Source: Candidatus Zixiibacteriota bacterium
GTDB lineage: Bacteria > Zixibacteria > MSB-5A5 > JAABVY01 > JAHJOQ01
Direction: 5' to 3'
Assembly: GCA_024275215.1 (NCBI GenBank)
Contig: JAJRZO010000066.1
Span: 1 to 5,777 of the forward strand
DNA: 5,777 bases
Shown here one piece after another: positions 1 through 5,153 of the stretch. A program made the translations under genes and the position numbers. Position 1 is the stretch's first letter, and each line of letters starts with the position of its first letter. A model generated the notes under the pieces. That model saw only the letters and a list, made by a program, of their open reading frames with translations, made no database searches and was not told the DNA's origin.

Positions 1-369
1 TCGGGGAGCATCGGCGATGGTCAGCTTCTCTGGATCGATTACCGGATCGAAAGTTCAGCATTCAGCGATGATGCGATACTTAATGCGATTGTCGAAGCTT
101 CAACACAGCTCGATAGTCAGGTTGATCCGACGGTCGGCGCTGATGCGTCATCGATTTTGACTGTTGCGGAGACATACCTGACTGTTTCTCTGCTTGCTCA
201 GATCAAAGCGCTGGAGCTGCTCCAGTCGAGTTCTCTCTCATCGGGTGACAAGAGCAGAATCTCGGCGAGCCTGCTTGAAATATCGAATCGTTACAGGGAG
301 AGCTTTGCCGAGTTGATCAAACCATATCGTAACAGAAAGCCGACACTTGCAGGGCCGGTAAGGTCATAG
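1..369 (+). CDS. Partial CDS, C-terminal part of a helical protein, possibly a phage head-tail connector-like protein
   Basis: The reading frame is open from base 1 to the TAG at 367-369, giving 122 residues with the N-terminus outside the window. The visible part is mostly helical. An acidic helix (about residues 22-42, with DDAILNAIVEAS) is followed by an Ala/Leu-rich helix (about 52-76) and a third helix ending in a basic tail (about 83-113, NRYRESFAELIKPYR). This small helical layout with a DDAIL-type opening recalls gp6-like head-tail connectors, but no diagnostic motif is present and the assignment is inferred mainly from the neighbours. The next gene starts 15 nt downstream, so the two are probably cotranscribed. 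An internal TTG at 157 is an unlikely start because the frame continues convincingly upstream. I am confident that it is coding and unsure of its function. Confidence 0.6.
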   Translation, partial: SGSIGDGQLLWIDYRIESSAFSDDAILNAIVEASTQLDSQVDPTVGADASSILTVAETYLTVSLLAQIKALELLQSSSLSSGDKSRISASLLEISNRYRESFAELIKPYRNRKPTLAGPVRS

Positions 370-371
370 TC

Positions 372-378
372 AAAGGAG
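372..378 (+). promoter_or_regulatory. Shine-Dalgarno site that decides the GTG start at 385
   Basis: AAAGGAG lies 6 nt upstream of the GTG at 385-387, in the short gap after the preceding TAG. The downstream frame has no well-placed ATG near its start, and this site supports GTG initiation. Confidence 0.7.
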
Positions 379-384
379 CAAATA

Positions 385-759
385 GTGAATAGTACTCTGG
401 CATATCTGCGGGGCAGACGATTGTGGGTGGTCGAAAATGTCTCCGTATGGGGAAAATTGTCGGCATTCGCTGGTAACTTTCTTCTTACTGAGGAGACGAG
501 CAGTTCAAAACGGTTGCTGTTCTGGCAGGTAATGCTTGGCGGCGACAGGCAGCAAATCAATTTCGCTGATCTTGTCGACATCAACGGCAATGCTCTGCCG
601 GATGAAATATCCAGACCGAAAGTTGTCGTGATGCCGAAAACCGATGTCGATGTCATTGTTGTCGGAAGAGAGTCGAATAGATCATTCACAATCGCCAAGA
701 CTGATGAAACATCATCATCGGGTCTCGTTGACCTGATGATATTCGAGGTGGGAGTATGA
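385..759 (+). CDS. Beta-rich hypothetical protein, putative virion structural component
   Basis: This is a 124-residue protein starting at GTG with AAAGGAG 6 nt upstream. There is no signal peptide or membrane segment. The sequence alternates short beta strands: RLWVVENVSVWG (12-23), a strand near LLFWQVML (44-51), KVVVMPKTDVDVIVVG (79-94), SFTIAKT (100-106) and a terminal GLVDLMIFEVGV. The C-terminal third, with a VVMP strand, a Ser/Arg turn, an F-x-I strand and a closing hydrophobic strand ending in V, resembles the closing half of small beta-sandwich proteins that recur in phage structural clusters. That is a pattern impression, not a family match. The stop overlaps the start of the next gene by 4 nt (ATGA at 756-759), so translation of the two is probably coupled. 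The protein is otherwise unrecognised; coding status is firm. Confidence 0.65.
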   Translation: MNSTLAYLRGRRLWVVENVSVWGKLSAFAGNFLLTEETSSSKRLLFWQVMLGGDRQQINFADLVDINGNALPDEISRPKVVVMPKTDVDVIVVGRESNRSFTIAKTDETSSSGLVDLMIFEVGV

Positions 760-896
760 TTACCGAAAACCTGAAACTTGTGGTATGTCCGGAATGCGGG
801 CAGATCAATATATGTAATGAAGATGTCTGCGTATGTCCTGTCTGCGCGCATGGGAACGATGTTACCGATGCAATCAGAATCGAGTTGTCGCGATAG
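756..896 (+). CDS. 46-residue zinc-ribbon microprotein
   Basis: This short gene starts at ATG 756-758 and ends at TAG 894-896. It has a good ribosome binding site, GAGGTG, 5 nt upstream at 745-750, and a 4-nt ATGA overlap with the gene before it. The product has two knuckles, C11-P-E-C14-G and C27-P-V-C30, the standard spacing for a four-cysteine zinc ribbon. Cys20, Cys25 and His32 add further possible ligands, so 6 of 46 residues are cysteine. Small zinc ribbons of this kind commonly bind nucleic acid or protein partners; the partner here is unknown. The next start codon lies 3 nt after the stop, so it belongs to the same operon. Coding status is supported by the RBS, the coupling and the intact CPxC pair. 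Confidence 0.75.
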   Translation: MITENLKLVVCPECGQINICNEDVCVCPVCAHGNDVTDAIRIELSR

Positions 897-899
897 TAT

Positions 900-1148
900 A
901 TGACCGCAGATAGAAAAAGAAGGAAAGCGAAGTCGAGACGTCCTTCCGACTCCGAGATGGTCGAGGAAATCCTTCGCGGTATCCACGAGAAACTCAAAGA
1001 GAAGGGCTACGAAGCGAAGGTCGCAGACTTCCTGAAGGTACTTGAAATGAAATATAAGCTCAAGTTGACTGACGACGGCAAACAGAAACTGCTCGACCTG
1101 ATCGAGTCTGCTCGCCGGAAAGAGCTTGGTGGAAATGAGGAGGGTTAG
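900..1148 (+). CDS. Small charged helical protein, possible DNA-binding or terminase small-subunit-like protein
   Basis: This 82-residue protein has a very basic N-terminus (DRKRRKAKSRR, residues 4-14), then predicted helices at about 18-36, 38-51 (KVADFLKVLEMKYK) and 58-76, and an acidic end (GGNEEG). There is no signal peptide, membrane segment or cysteine. A basic tail plus short helices suits a nucleic-acid-binding protein. In a phage-like operon a terminase small subunit is one possibility, but no terminase large subunit follows, so this is only a guess. The ATG at 900 lies 3 nt after the preceding TAG and has no strong Shine-Dalgarno site, which suggests reinitiation after the zinc-ribbon gene. 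Met20 (codon at 957) is a less likely alternative start, since it would remove the basic segment. The next gene begins directly after the TAG. Confidence 0.65.
   Translation: MTADRKRRKAKSRRPSDSEMVEEILRGIHEKLKEKGYEAKVADFLKVLEMKYKLKLTDDGKQKLLDLIESARRKELGGNEEG
1137..1144 (+). promoter_or_regulatory. Strong Shine-Dalgarno site that decides the GTG start at 1149
   Basis: GAGGAGGG, near-perfect anti-16S complementarity, sits inside the last codons of the upstream gene, 4 nt before the GTG at 1149. Starting there gives a complete Sec signal peptide, so the GTG is the right start although it abuts the previous stop codon. Confidence 0.8.
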
Positions 1149-1934
1149 GTGAGATCGATTAGATTAGCGGCTGCCTGTTGTGCTGTTGTCCTGTCGATGT
1201 CAACGGCCAGCGCGAGTGTGTTGATTCTCGATGATACTCTGACTGTATTCGATGGCGAAATGTATGGTGGGAACGGGTGCAATTCTGAAATGCCGACAGT
1301 AAACTGTCAGTATTTCAATCGGGGTGGTGCATGGATATTCCAGGTTGGTAAAACCGCTACGCATATATCGACTGCTTACCGGACACTGATGGGGTTCGAC
1401 TTCTCAGACCTGCCGGACCACAATAATATCATAATCGATTCCGCCATCCTCAGACTCGTGGTTTACGATGTGGTTGAAGAAGACTCGGTGCTGTACATCG
1501 GATTTCAGTCGCTGAAATATGATGTCATCGAGGGGTGGATCAGCGATTATGCGAAACCGTCCGATTCATCGTTCACATGGTCAGCAAGGATATTTAAGCT
1601 GAATGCCGACACAGTTCTCTGGCAGCAGGGTGGCGCAGAGGGGGATGATGATCGTGAAGACTCGATCCTTGCTGTGTCACCGCCGATTGACACCGCAGGC
1701 ATCTACAGGATAGAAGTTACGAATATGATAAAATACTGGATGGACAGTTCCGCAACCGTACGATGGTGTGTGCTGGCCGATACGGTTACTTTAGGCGGAG
1801 GCAGGGCTTCCGCGAGAAAGACATTCCTGTCATCAGAATATTATATTACGGCTGACAAACCGAGGCTCGAAATCTATTACAAGGCAACAGGTCGTCGCCG
1901 TGAGAATCTGCTTAGCGGAGGATTAGTCAAATGA
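1149..1934 (+). CDS. Secreted DNRLRE-type (CBM96-like) beta-sandwich protein
   Basis: This is a 261-residue exported protein. The N-terminus is a classical Sec signal peptide: basic MRSIR, hydrophobic AAACCAVVLSMS, and a probable cleavage site after A-S-A at residue 22. The mature part carries the ordered landmarks of DNRLRE domains: LMGFDFSDLP (80-89), IIDSAILRLVVYDV (95-108), VIEGW (126-130), a WQQGGAEGDDD loop (158-168), YRIEVTNMIKYWMD (186-199, the strand and helix before the end) and SSEYYITADKPRLEIYY (228-244). DNRLRE domains are found in extracellular proteins and some are polysaccharide-binding (CBM96); no catalytic residues can be named. Two cysteines, C44 and C53, could form a disulfide after export. 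The GTG start has a strong RBS, and the TGA overlaps the next ATG (1931-1934). A signal peptide is unusual for a virion protein, so this may instead act at the cell surface. Confidence 0.85.
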   Translation: MRSIRLAAACCAVVLSMSTASASVLILDDTLTVFDGEMYGGNGCNSEMPTVNCQYFNRGGAWIFQVGKTATHISTAYRTLMGFDFSDLPDHNNIIIDSAILRLVVYDVVEEDSVLYIGFQSLKYDVIEGWISDYAKPSDSSFTWSARIFKLNADTVLWQQGGAEGDDDREDSILAVSPPIDTAGIYRIEVTNMIKYWMDSSATVRWCVLADTVTLGGGRASARKTFLSSEYYITADKPRLEIYYKATGRRRENLLSGGLVK

Positions 1935-3064
1935 GTTTGTTTTCAGGGTTGAGAGTAATTCCGGTCATCCTGCTGTTGCTCGTTGTTGTCATACAGCCCG
2001 AAGCTGCCGGTCTTGGAGTGTCGCCGCAGTTTGTCGGCAATGGGTCGGATGACTCTGTGTATGTGACATTTGTGTCGATTGACACATCATACTATTCAGA
2101 AGTCGGCAATCTCGACAGCCTCGATATTCTCAGATACATGCCGAATGGTATGTTACTCGATTCGACATCGGAGAATGCCTCGAATGTTCTTAATCCAACC
2201 AAAGGATTCTACAGGGCAGGCTTTCGAGCGTCCGATGGGTCGGGCACAATGGGTGTTTATACAGTCGTAGTGCGGGGTTGGCTTGCCGGAAAAGAGAGGG
2301 GAATCGCATCCGGAGCATACGAGGTTATCGACGAGAACATGGATGATTACCTTGGGAATTTCGATTCGGCTGCAATCGCGAGATCTGTCTGGGATAACGA
2401 TGTTGTCACCGCAATCGACAGGCGAATCAGATACGCCGACAGCGTAGGGACTGCGCTGAGTGTGCCGACATCAGGATCGGGAGCGTATGCGTGCAGCCTG
2501 TACTACTTCGATACTTATGACACTTCGGCGATTCAGGGAGTGTTTTCACGGGCGATGAACAATTCACAGACCGCGACAGCGGGCATCGGGCTGACGAATC
2601 CCGATGGACTTGTTGTCATGTCGCTCGACAATGCCGTCTATCGAGTATGGTCATATTTGAGCGGCTACACGTTTTCGCCTCTGCCGGATTCAGTCGGTGT
2701 TGTGAATCCGTCGGTGGTGGATACGATATGGGGAACGGCTTTCGATCCGGGGGATCCGATTACACCGTCTTTGTGTCGTGTTTATGGATGGGTGCGGGAC
2801 CTTTCGGGGACAGCCATCAGCGGTGCAACTGTCACGGCGAGCGTGAAAGAAAGTCCACTGAGATACGGATCGAATATCATCTCGCCATATTTCAGATCGA
2901 CTATGTCCGACTCGACAGGGTACTGGTATCTGGATTTGTTGCCATCTGAGAATCTCGACCCATCGACGACAGTTTACTCATTTTCGATATATTATCTGAC
3001 TGGGGCTATCGCTGTGAAAGAGGTAGCGGTGCCTGATACAACAAGCTGGGAATTGAACTGGTAA
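1931..3064 (+). CDS. Secreted multidomain protein with two carboxypeptidase-regulatory-like beta folds
   Basis: This 377-residue protein has a signal peptide: MSLFSGLRV, then the hydrophobic run VIPVILLLLVVVI (about 9-21), with likely cleavage after PEAA (about residue 26). Residues 30-132 form an Ig-like beta region. A helical segment follows with IARSVWDNDVV (149-159), a SVWD motif that I associate with phage tail-type proteins. Residues about 186-260 resemble a carboxypeptidase-regulatory-like fold, with TNPDGLVVMSLDNAVYRVW (222-240) and SGYTF (244-248). A second such fold spans about 282-372: RVYGWVRDLSGTAISGATVT (283-302), then STGYWYLDLLPS (328-339). These folds act in adhesion or as structural spacers; no enzyme motif is visible. 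The ATG has GGAGGA 8 nt upstream and overlaps the previous TGA. The gene ends in tandem TAA stops (3062-3067). A phage fibre-like or surface-display role is possible. Confidence 0.8.
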   Translation: MSLFSGLRVIPVILLLLVVVIQPEAAGLGVSPQFVGNGSDDSVYVTFVSIDTSYYSEVGNLDSLDILRYMPNGMLLDSTSENASNVLNPTKGFYRAGFRASDGSGTMGVYTVVVRGWLAGKERGIASGAYEVIDENMDDYLGNFDSAAIARSVWDNDVVTAIDRRIRYADSVGTALSVPTSGSGAYACSLYYFDTYDTSAIQGVFSRAMNNSQTATAGIGLTNPDGLVVMSLDNAVYRVWSYLSGYTFSPLPDSVGVVNPSVVDTIWGTAFDPGDPITPSLCRVYGWVRDLSGTAISGATVTASVKESPLRYGSNIISPYFRSTMSDSTGYWYLDLLPSENLDPSTTVYSFSIYYLTGAIAVKEVAVPDTTSWELNW

Positions 3065-3082
3065 TAACAGGAGGAAACAACG

Positions 3083-3418
3083 ATGTGGCTCACAGATAAC
3101 AGTGGAGTATTTGTTGCGATAGTCGCAAGTATTGTTCTGATGTCGGCGTTGTATCTCGTCAGGAGATACATACTCCCACTGCTTAAGATCGAACAAAACA
3201 GGAGATATGCCGAATGGATAGCGAAAATTGCTGACGAAATCACAGATGATCTTGTCGGGCAGTACCCTGAGAGAGACTGGGCTAAGATGCTTGATGAACT
3301 GGTCGATGGTGTGATCAGAATCTGTGGAGTGTCACCCGAAACGGCACGACGCGCTGCAGGCGCTGCCATCGGAAGACGCAACGGGGGAGAAGCGGGTTTG
3401 TCAAATAGTACGAACTGA
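3083..3418 (+). CDS. Holin-like (LLH family-like) one-TM small protein
   Basis: This 111-residue protein has a short polar start (MWLTDNS), one strong membrane segment (about residues 9-27, VFVAIVASIVLMSALYLV) followed by the basic flank RRY, then a charged helical domain. That domain reads EQNRRYAEWIAKIADEI (37-53), a GQYPERDW turn and MLDELVDGVIRICGV (69-83), and it closes with ETARRAAGAAIGRR (86-99). An N-terminal TM helix, a long amphipathic helix and a final Ala-rich helix match the architecture of LLH-type (superfamily 6) phage holins, which permeabilise the inner membrane late in infection. No endolysin lies beside it, so a lytic role is unproven and another membrane-anchored role is possible. 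AGGAGG at 3069-3074 is 8 nt upstream of the ATG. The end overlaps the convergent phosphatidyltransferase gene by 18 nt. Confidence 0.65.
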   Translation: MWLTDNSGVFVAIVASIVLMSALYLVRRYILPLLKIEQNRRYAEWIAKIADEITDDLVGQYPERDWAKMLDELVDGVIRICGVSPETARRAAGAAIGRRNGGEAGLSNSTN

Positions 3419-3961
3419 CCTGCTTCCTAATCGCCTGATAAATCTTAAGCTGTAGCTGACAGCAGACAGGGCGATCATACCAACAGCCAGAAACATAGAG
3501 GGTCTTTTTAGAGGATCGATAGTCAGAACATAGACGAAAACCATGATCGCCATCGATAAGGCGGTGAGTTTGCCGATCATATTAGAAGGCAAAATCAGAT
3601 TCTGTTTTTTCATAAATGCGACTGAAAGAATGAGGATTGCGACCTCACGAGACAAGACCAGAATCAACACCCAGAGGGGAAAGTCTGCATATATATAGAG
3701 AACGACAAGCATTACGCCTACAGTCAGTTTGTCAGAGATCGGATCGATTATCTTGCCGAGATCGGAGCATTGATTTAATTTGCGAGCCAGCATACCATCG
3801 AAAACATCAGTGATAATGCCGATTCCGACAAGAATTGCCGCATATATCCTGAATTCAGGATTCTGTGTGCTGACGATATACGCAAGCAATGGCAGAAGAA
3901 GAATCCTGATGCTCGACAGGATGTTTGGGATCAGCAGAAAATCTCTGAGACGTACTTGCAT
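3401..3961 (-). CDS. CDP-alcohol phosphatidyltransferase, PgsA-like
   Basis: This 186-residue integral membrane enzyme has the full family signature D-x2-D-G-x2-A-R-x8-G-x3-D-x3-D at D52, D55, G56, A59, R60, G69, D73 and D77. These are the metal-binding and CDP-alcohol-binding residues of the active site. The N-terminal PNILSSIRILLLP (12-24) and the internal SREV (104-107) and IGKLTA (129-134) sit where PgsA enzymes have PNxLTxxR, REI and GKxKT. The length fits PgsA (about 180-190 residues). PgsA makes phosphatidylglycerol phosphate from CDP-diacylglycerol and glycerol-3-phosphate in the inner membrane. A different CDP-alcohol specificity cannot be excluded, because the post-REV region lacks the usual Arg. 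About five or six membrane helices are visible. The ATG has no Shine-Dalgarno site but lies just after a good -10 element. The gene is convergent with the holin-like gene. Confidence 0.9.
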   Translation of the reverse strand: MQVRLRDFLLIPNILSSIRILLLPLLAYIVSTQNPEFRIYAAILVGIGIITDVFDGMLARKLNQCSDLGKIIDPISDKLTVGVMLVVLYIYADFPLWVLILVLSREVAILILSVAFMKKQNLILPSNMIGKLTALSMAIMVFVYVLTIDPLKRPSMFLAVGMIALSAVSYSLRFIRRLGSRSVRTI

Positions 3962-3967
3962 GACCGG

Positions 3968-3996
3968 ATATTACACTCGGCGCGCCGTTCAGTCAA
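3968..3996 (-). promoter_or_regulatory. Sigma70-type promoter of the phosphatidyltransferase gene, probably giving a leaderless mRNA
   Basis: Reading the - strand, TTGACT (+ strand 3996 to 3991) is separated by exactly 17 nt from TAATAT (3973 to 3968). The -10 ends 6 nt before the ATG at 3961, so transcription should start at or next to the start codon. That fits the absence of any Shine-Dalgarno sequence. The spacer contains the perfect palindrome CGGCGCGCCG at 3978-3987. An AT-rich tract containing TTTTTGAAT lies upstream of the -35. Confidence 0.6.
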
Positions 3997-4208
3997 TTCA
4001 AAAAGACTATATTTCATTAGCAACGGAAATGTGACGGGAATATGGATTCCGATTTATGGGCTTATTGCAAAATCCCATCATCCATTGTGTCAGGTCGCAA
4101 CGATGCAACTTATTTTTTCAACACGCCCTTTTGTCGAAATGACAGGGGAGAATGGCATCAACAAATTTCACTGTGCGTATACAAATGAACAGGAATACTC
4201 GCAGATAT

Positions 4209-4235
4209 TATATGCCGGACCTGATCCGGCATATA
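4209..4235. repeat. Intergenic REP-like hairpin
   Basis: TATATGCCGGA (4209-4219), a 5-nt CCTGA loop, and TCCGGCATATA (4225-4235) form a perfect 11-bp stem. There is no T-tract after it, so it is not a canonical intrinsic terminator. The core GCCGGA-loop-TCCGGC resembles dispersed palindromic elements (REP-type) seen in intergenic regions of many bacterial genomes. Only one copy is in this window, so its repetitive nature is inferred. Confidence 0.6.
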
Positions 4236-4288
4236 GCTACATAACAGGTGAGTGTGAACCATAATAGTCCGGATATGTCTGATTTTGG

Positions 4289-4316
4289 TTGCACTTGTCT
4301 GTTCAGCACGTAAATT
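4289..4316 (+). promoter_or_regulatory. Candidate promoter of the hydrolase operon
   Basis: TTGCAC (4289-4294), a 16-nt spacer and TAAATT (4311-4316). The -35 matches consensus poorly and the -10 matches at 4 of 6 positions, so the call is tentative. The -10 ends 7 nt before the ATG at 4324, which again points to a transcript starting at the start codon, in line with the lack of a Shine-Dalgarno site. Confidence 0.4.
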
Positions 4317-4323
4317 TACACGA

Positions 4324-5145
4324 ATGGCGAGTGTAGAATACATTGATGTCGATGACATCAGAATCGCATACACATCGAATGGTGAAGGCAAACCGCTTGT
4401 GTTCCTGCATGGTTTCACATATTCGAGCTACAGCTTCAGGTACAACATACCGATTCTCTCACAATTCTCGCGAATGATTTGTCCCGATCTTGTGGGACAT
4501 GGTAAGTCGGATAAGCCGCGACGGTTCAATTACAGCCTGAAAAATCAGGCGTTGTTACTCAGGAAATTCTGCGGGAAGCTTGGCCTCGATAAAATCGATC
4601 TTGGCGGCTGCTCGATGGGTGGCGCACTGGCGATGAAGTTCACCCTGGCTTATCCGGATATAGTCGACCGTCTGATTCTCGTCGATTCGGCGGGTATCGA
4701 TGATGATGTGAAAGCATCTTCGACATATCTGGATATCCCAGTGCTTGGATATATCTTCGCGCTGATTGCAACTATACGTTTCAGGAAAAGCACACGGCAT
4801 CGTATGATGTCGGATGAGGATAAGAGTGGCGATTTTGATGACTACCTTGATGAACTCAACAGCCTGTCCTCTCTTCTTGCCGGAATGCGGAACCTGCTCG
4901 CAAATAAGGCGTTCAGAGTTGACGATATTGAGAAGATCACGCAGAAGACATTAATCGTGTGGGGAGAAAATGACAGCCTGTTTTCATTGGATACGGCTCG
5001 TAAATTGGCAGAGAGAATCCCGAATTCCAGAATGATCCTCCTGCCGGATGCCGGACATCTGCCCAATGAAGAAAAGCCGGCTGACTTCAATCAGGTTGTG
5101 ATTGACTTCCTGAGGGAAAGAATACCGTCAGCCGATGGGACTTGA
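4324..5145 (+). CDS. Alpha/beta-fold hydrolase
   Basis: This 273-residue cytoplasmic hydrolase has a complete catalytic set. The oxyanion-hole motif is VFLHGF (26-31); the nucleophile elbow G-C-S97-M-G-G; the acid D217 in WGENDSLF (213-220); and the base H245 in DAGHLPNEEKP (242-252). The PDLVGHGKSDKP motif (54-65) is typical of the esterase, epoxide hydrolase and meta-cleavage hydrolase group of alpha/beta hydrolases. The lid region (about 128-190) contains a hydrophobic stretch, LDIPVLGYIFALIATI, that may line a lipophilic substrate pocket. The substrate cannot be told from the sequence. I chose ATG 4324 over an in-frame TTG at 4285: the extra residues do not match the family and the upstream candidate promoter overlaps them. 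The next gene follows 8 nt after the TGA, suggesting an operon. No Shine-Dalgarno site precedes the start. Confidence 0.9.
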   Translation: MASVEYIDVDDIRIAYTSNGEGKPLVFLHGFTYSSYSFRYNIPILSQFSRMICPDLVGHGKSDKPRRFNYSLKNQALLLRKFCGKLGLDKIDLGGCSMGGALAMKFTLAYPDIVDRLILVDSAGIDDDVKASSTYLDIPVLGYIFALIATIRFRKSTRHRMMSDEDKSGDFDDYLDELNSLSSLLAGMRNLLANKAFRVDDIEKITQKTLIVWGENDSLFSLDTARKLAERIPNSRMILLPDAGHLPNEEKPADFNQVVIDFLRERIPSADGT

Positions 5146-5153
5146 ACAACACT

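Larger units (their letters stand above)
3962..4323. other. Divergent intergenic region, 362 nt, no convincing gene
   Basis: This stretch separates the leftward phosphatidyltransferase from the rightward hydrolase. It contains the leftward promoter (3968-3996), a weak short inverted repeat GGAAT-ATGG-ATTCC (about 4038-4051), an AT-rich patch with TTATTTTTTC near 4110, a perfect 11-bp hairpin (4209-4235) and a candidate rightward promoter (4289-4316). An open frame crosses most of it on the + strand but has no ribosome binding site, an implausible composition and no recognisable fold, so I do not call it a gene. Confidence 0.7.

Noticed and set aside
291..986. A 231-residue open frame on the - strand across the first genes
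   Set aside because: It lies antisense to an unbroken chain of + strand genes that have ribosome binding sites and coupled starts. Its product is Ser/Thr-rich with no recognisable fold, as expected of a shadow frame.
2992..3381. A 129-residue - strand frame opposite the holin-like gene
   Set aside because: It overlaps the secreted protein and the holin-like gene, which both have RBS support and recognisable features; this frame has neither.
4209..4235. Intrinsic terminator reading of the hairpin
   Set aside because: No run of T follows the stem on either strand, and no gene ends just before it.
3956..4264. A 102-residue + strand frame in the divergent intergenic region
   Set aside because: It has no Shine-Dalgarno site, runs over the promoter and start of the phosphatidyltransferase gene, and its C-terminal part is the translated hairpin. 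No protein family features were seen.
4285..4323. Earlier TTG start for the alpha/beta hydrolase, adding 13 residues
   Set aside because: The extra segment does not fit the family, overlaps a candidate promoter, and has no ribosome binding site. ATG 4324 gives a normal N-terminus.
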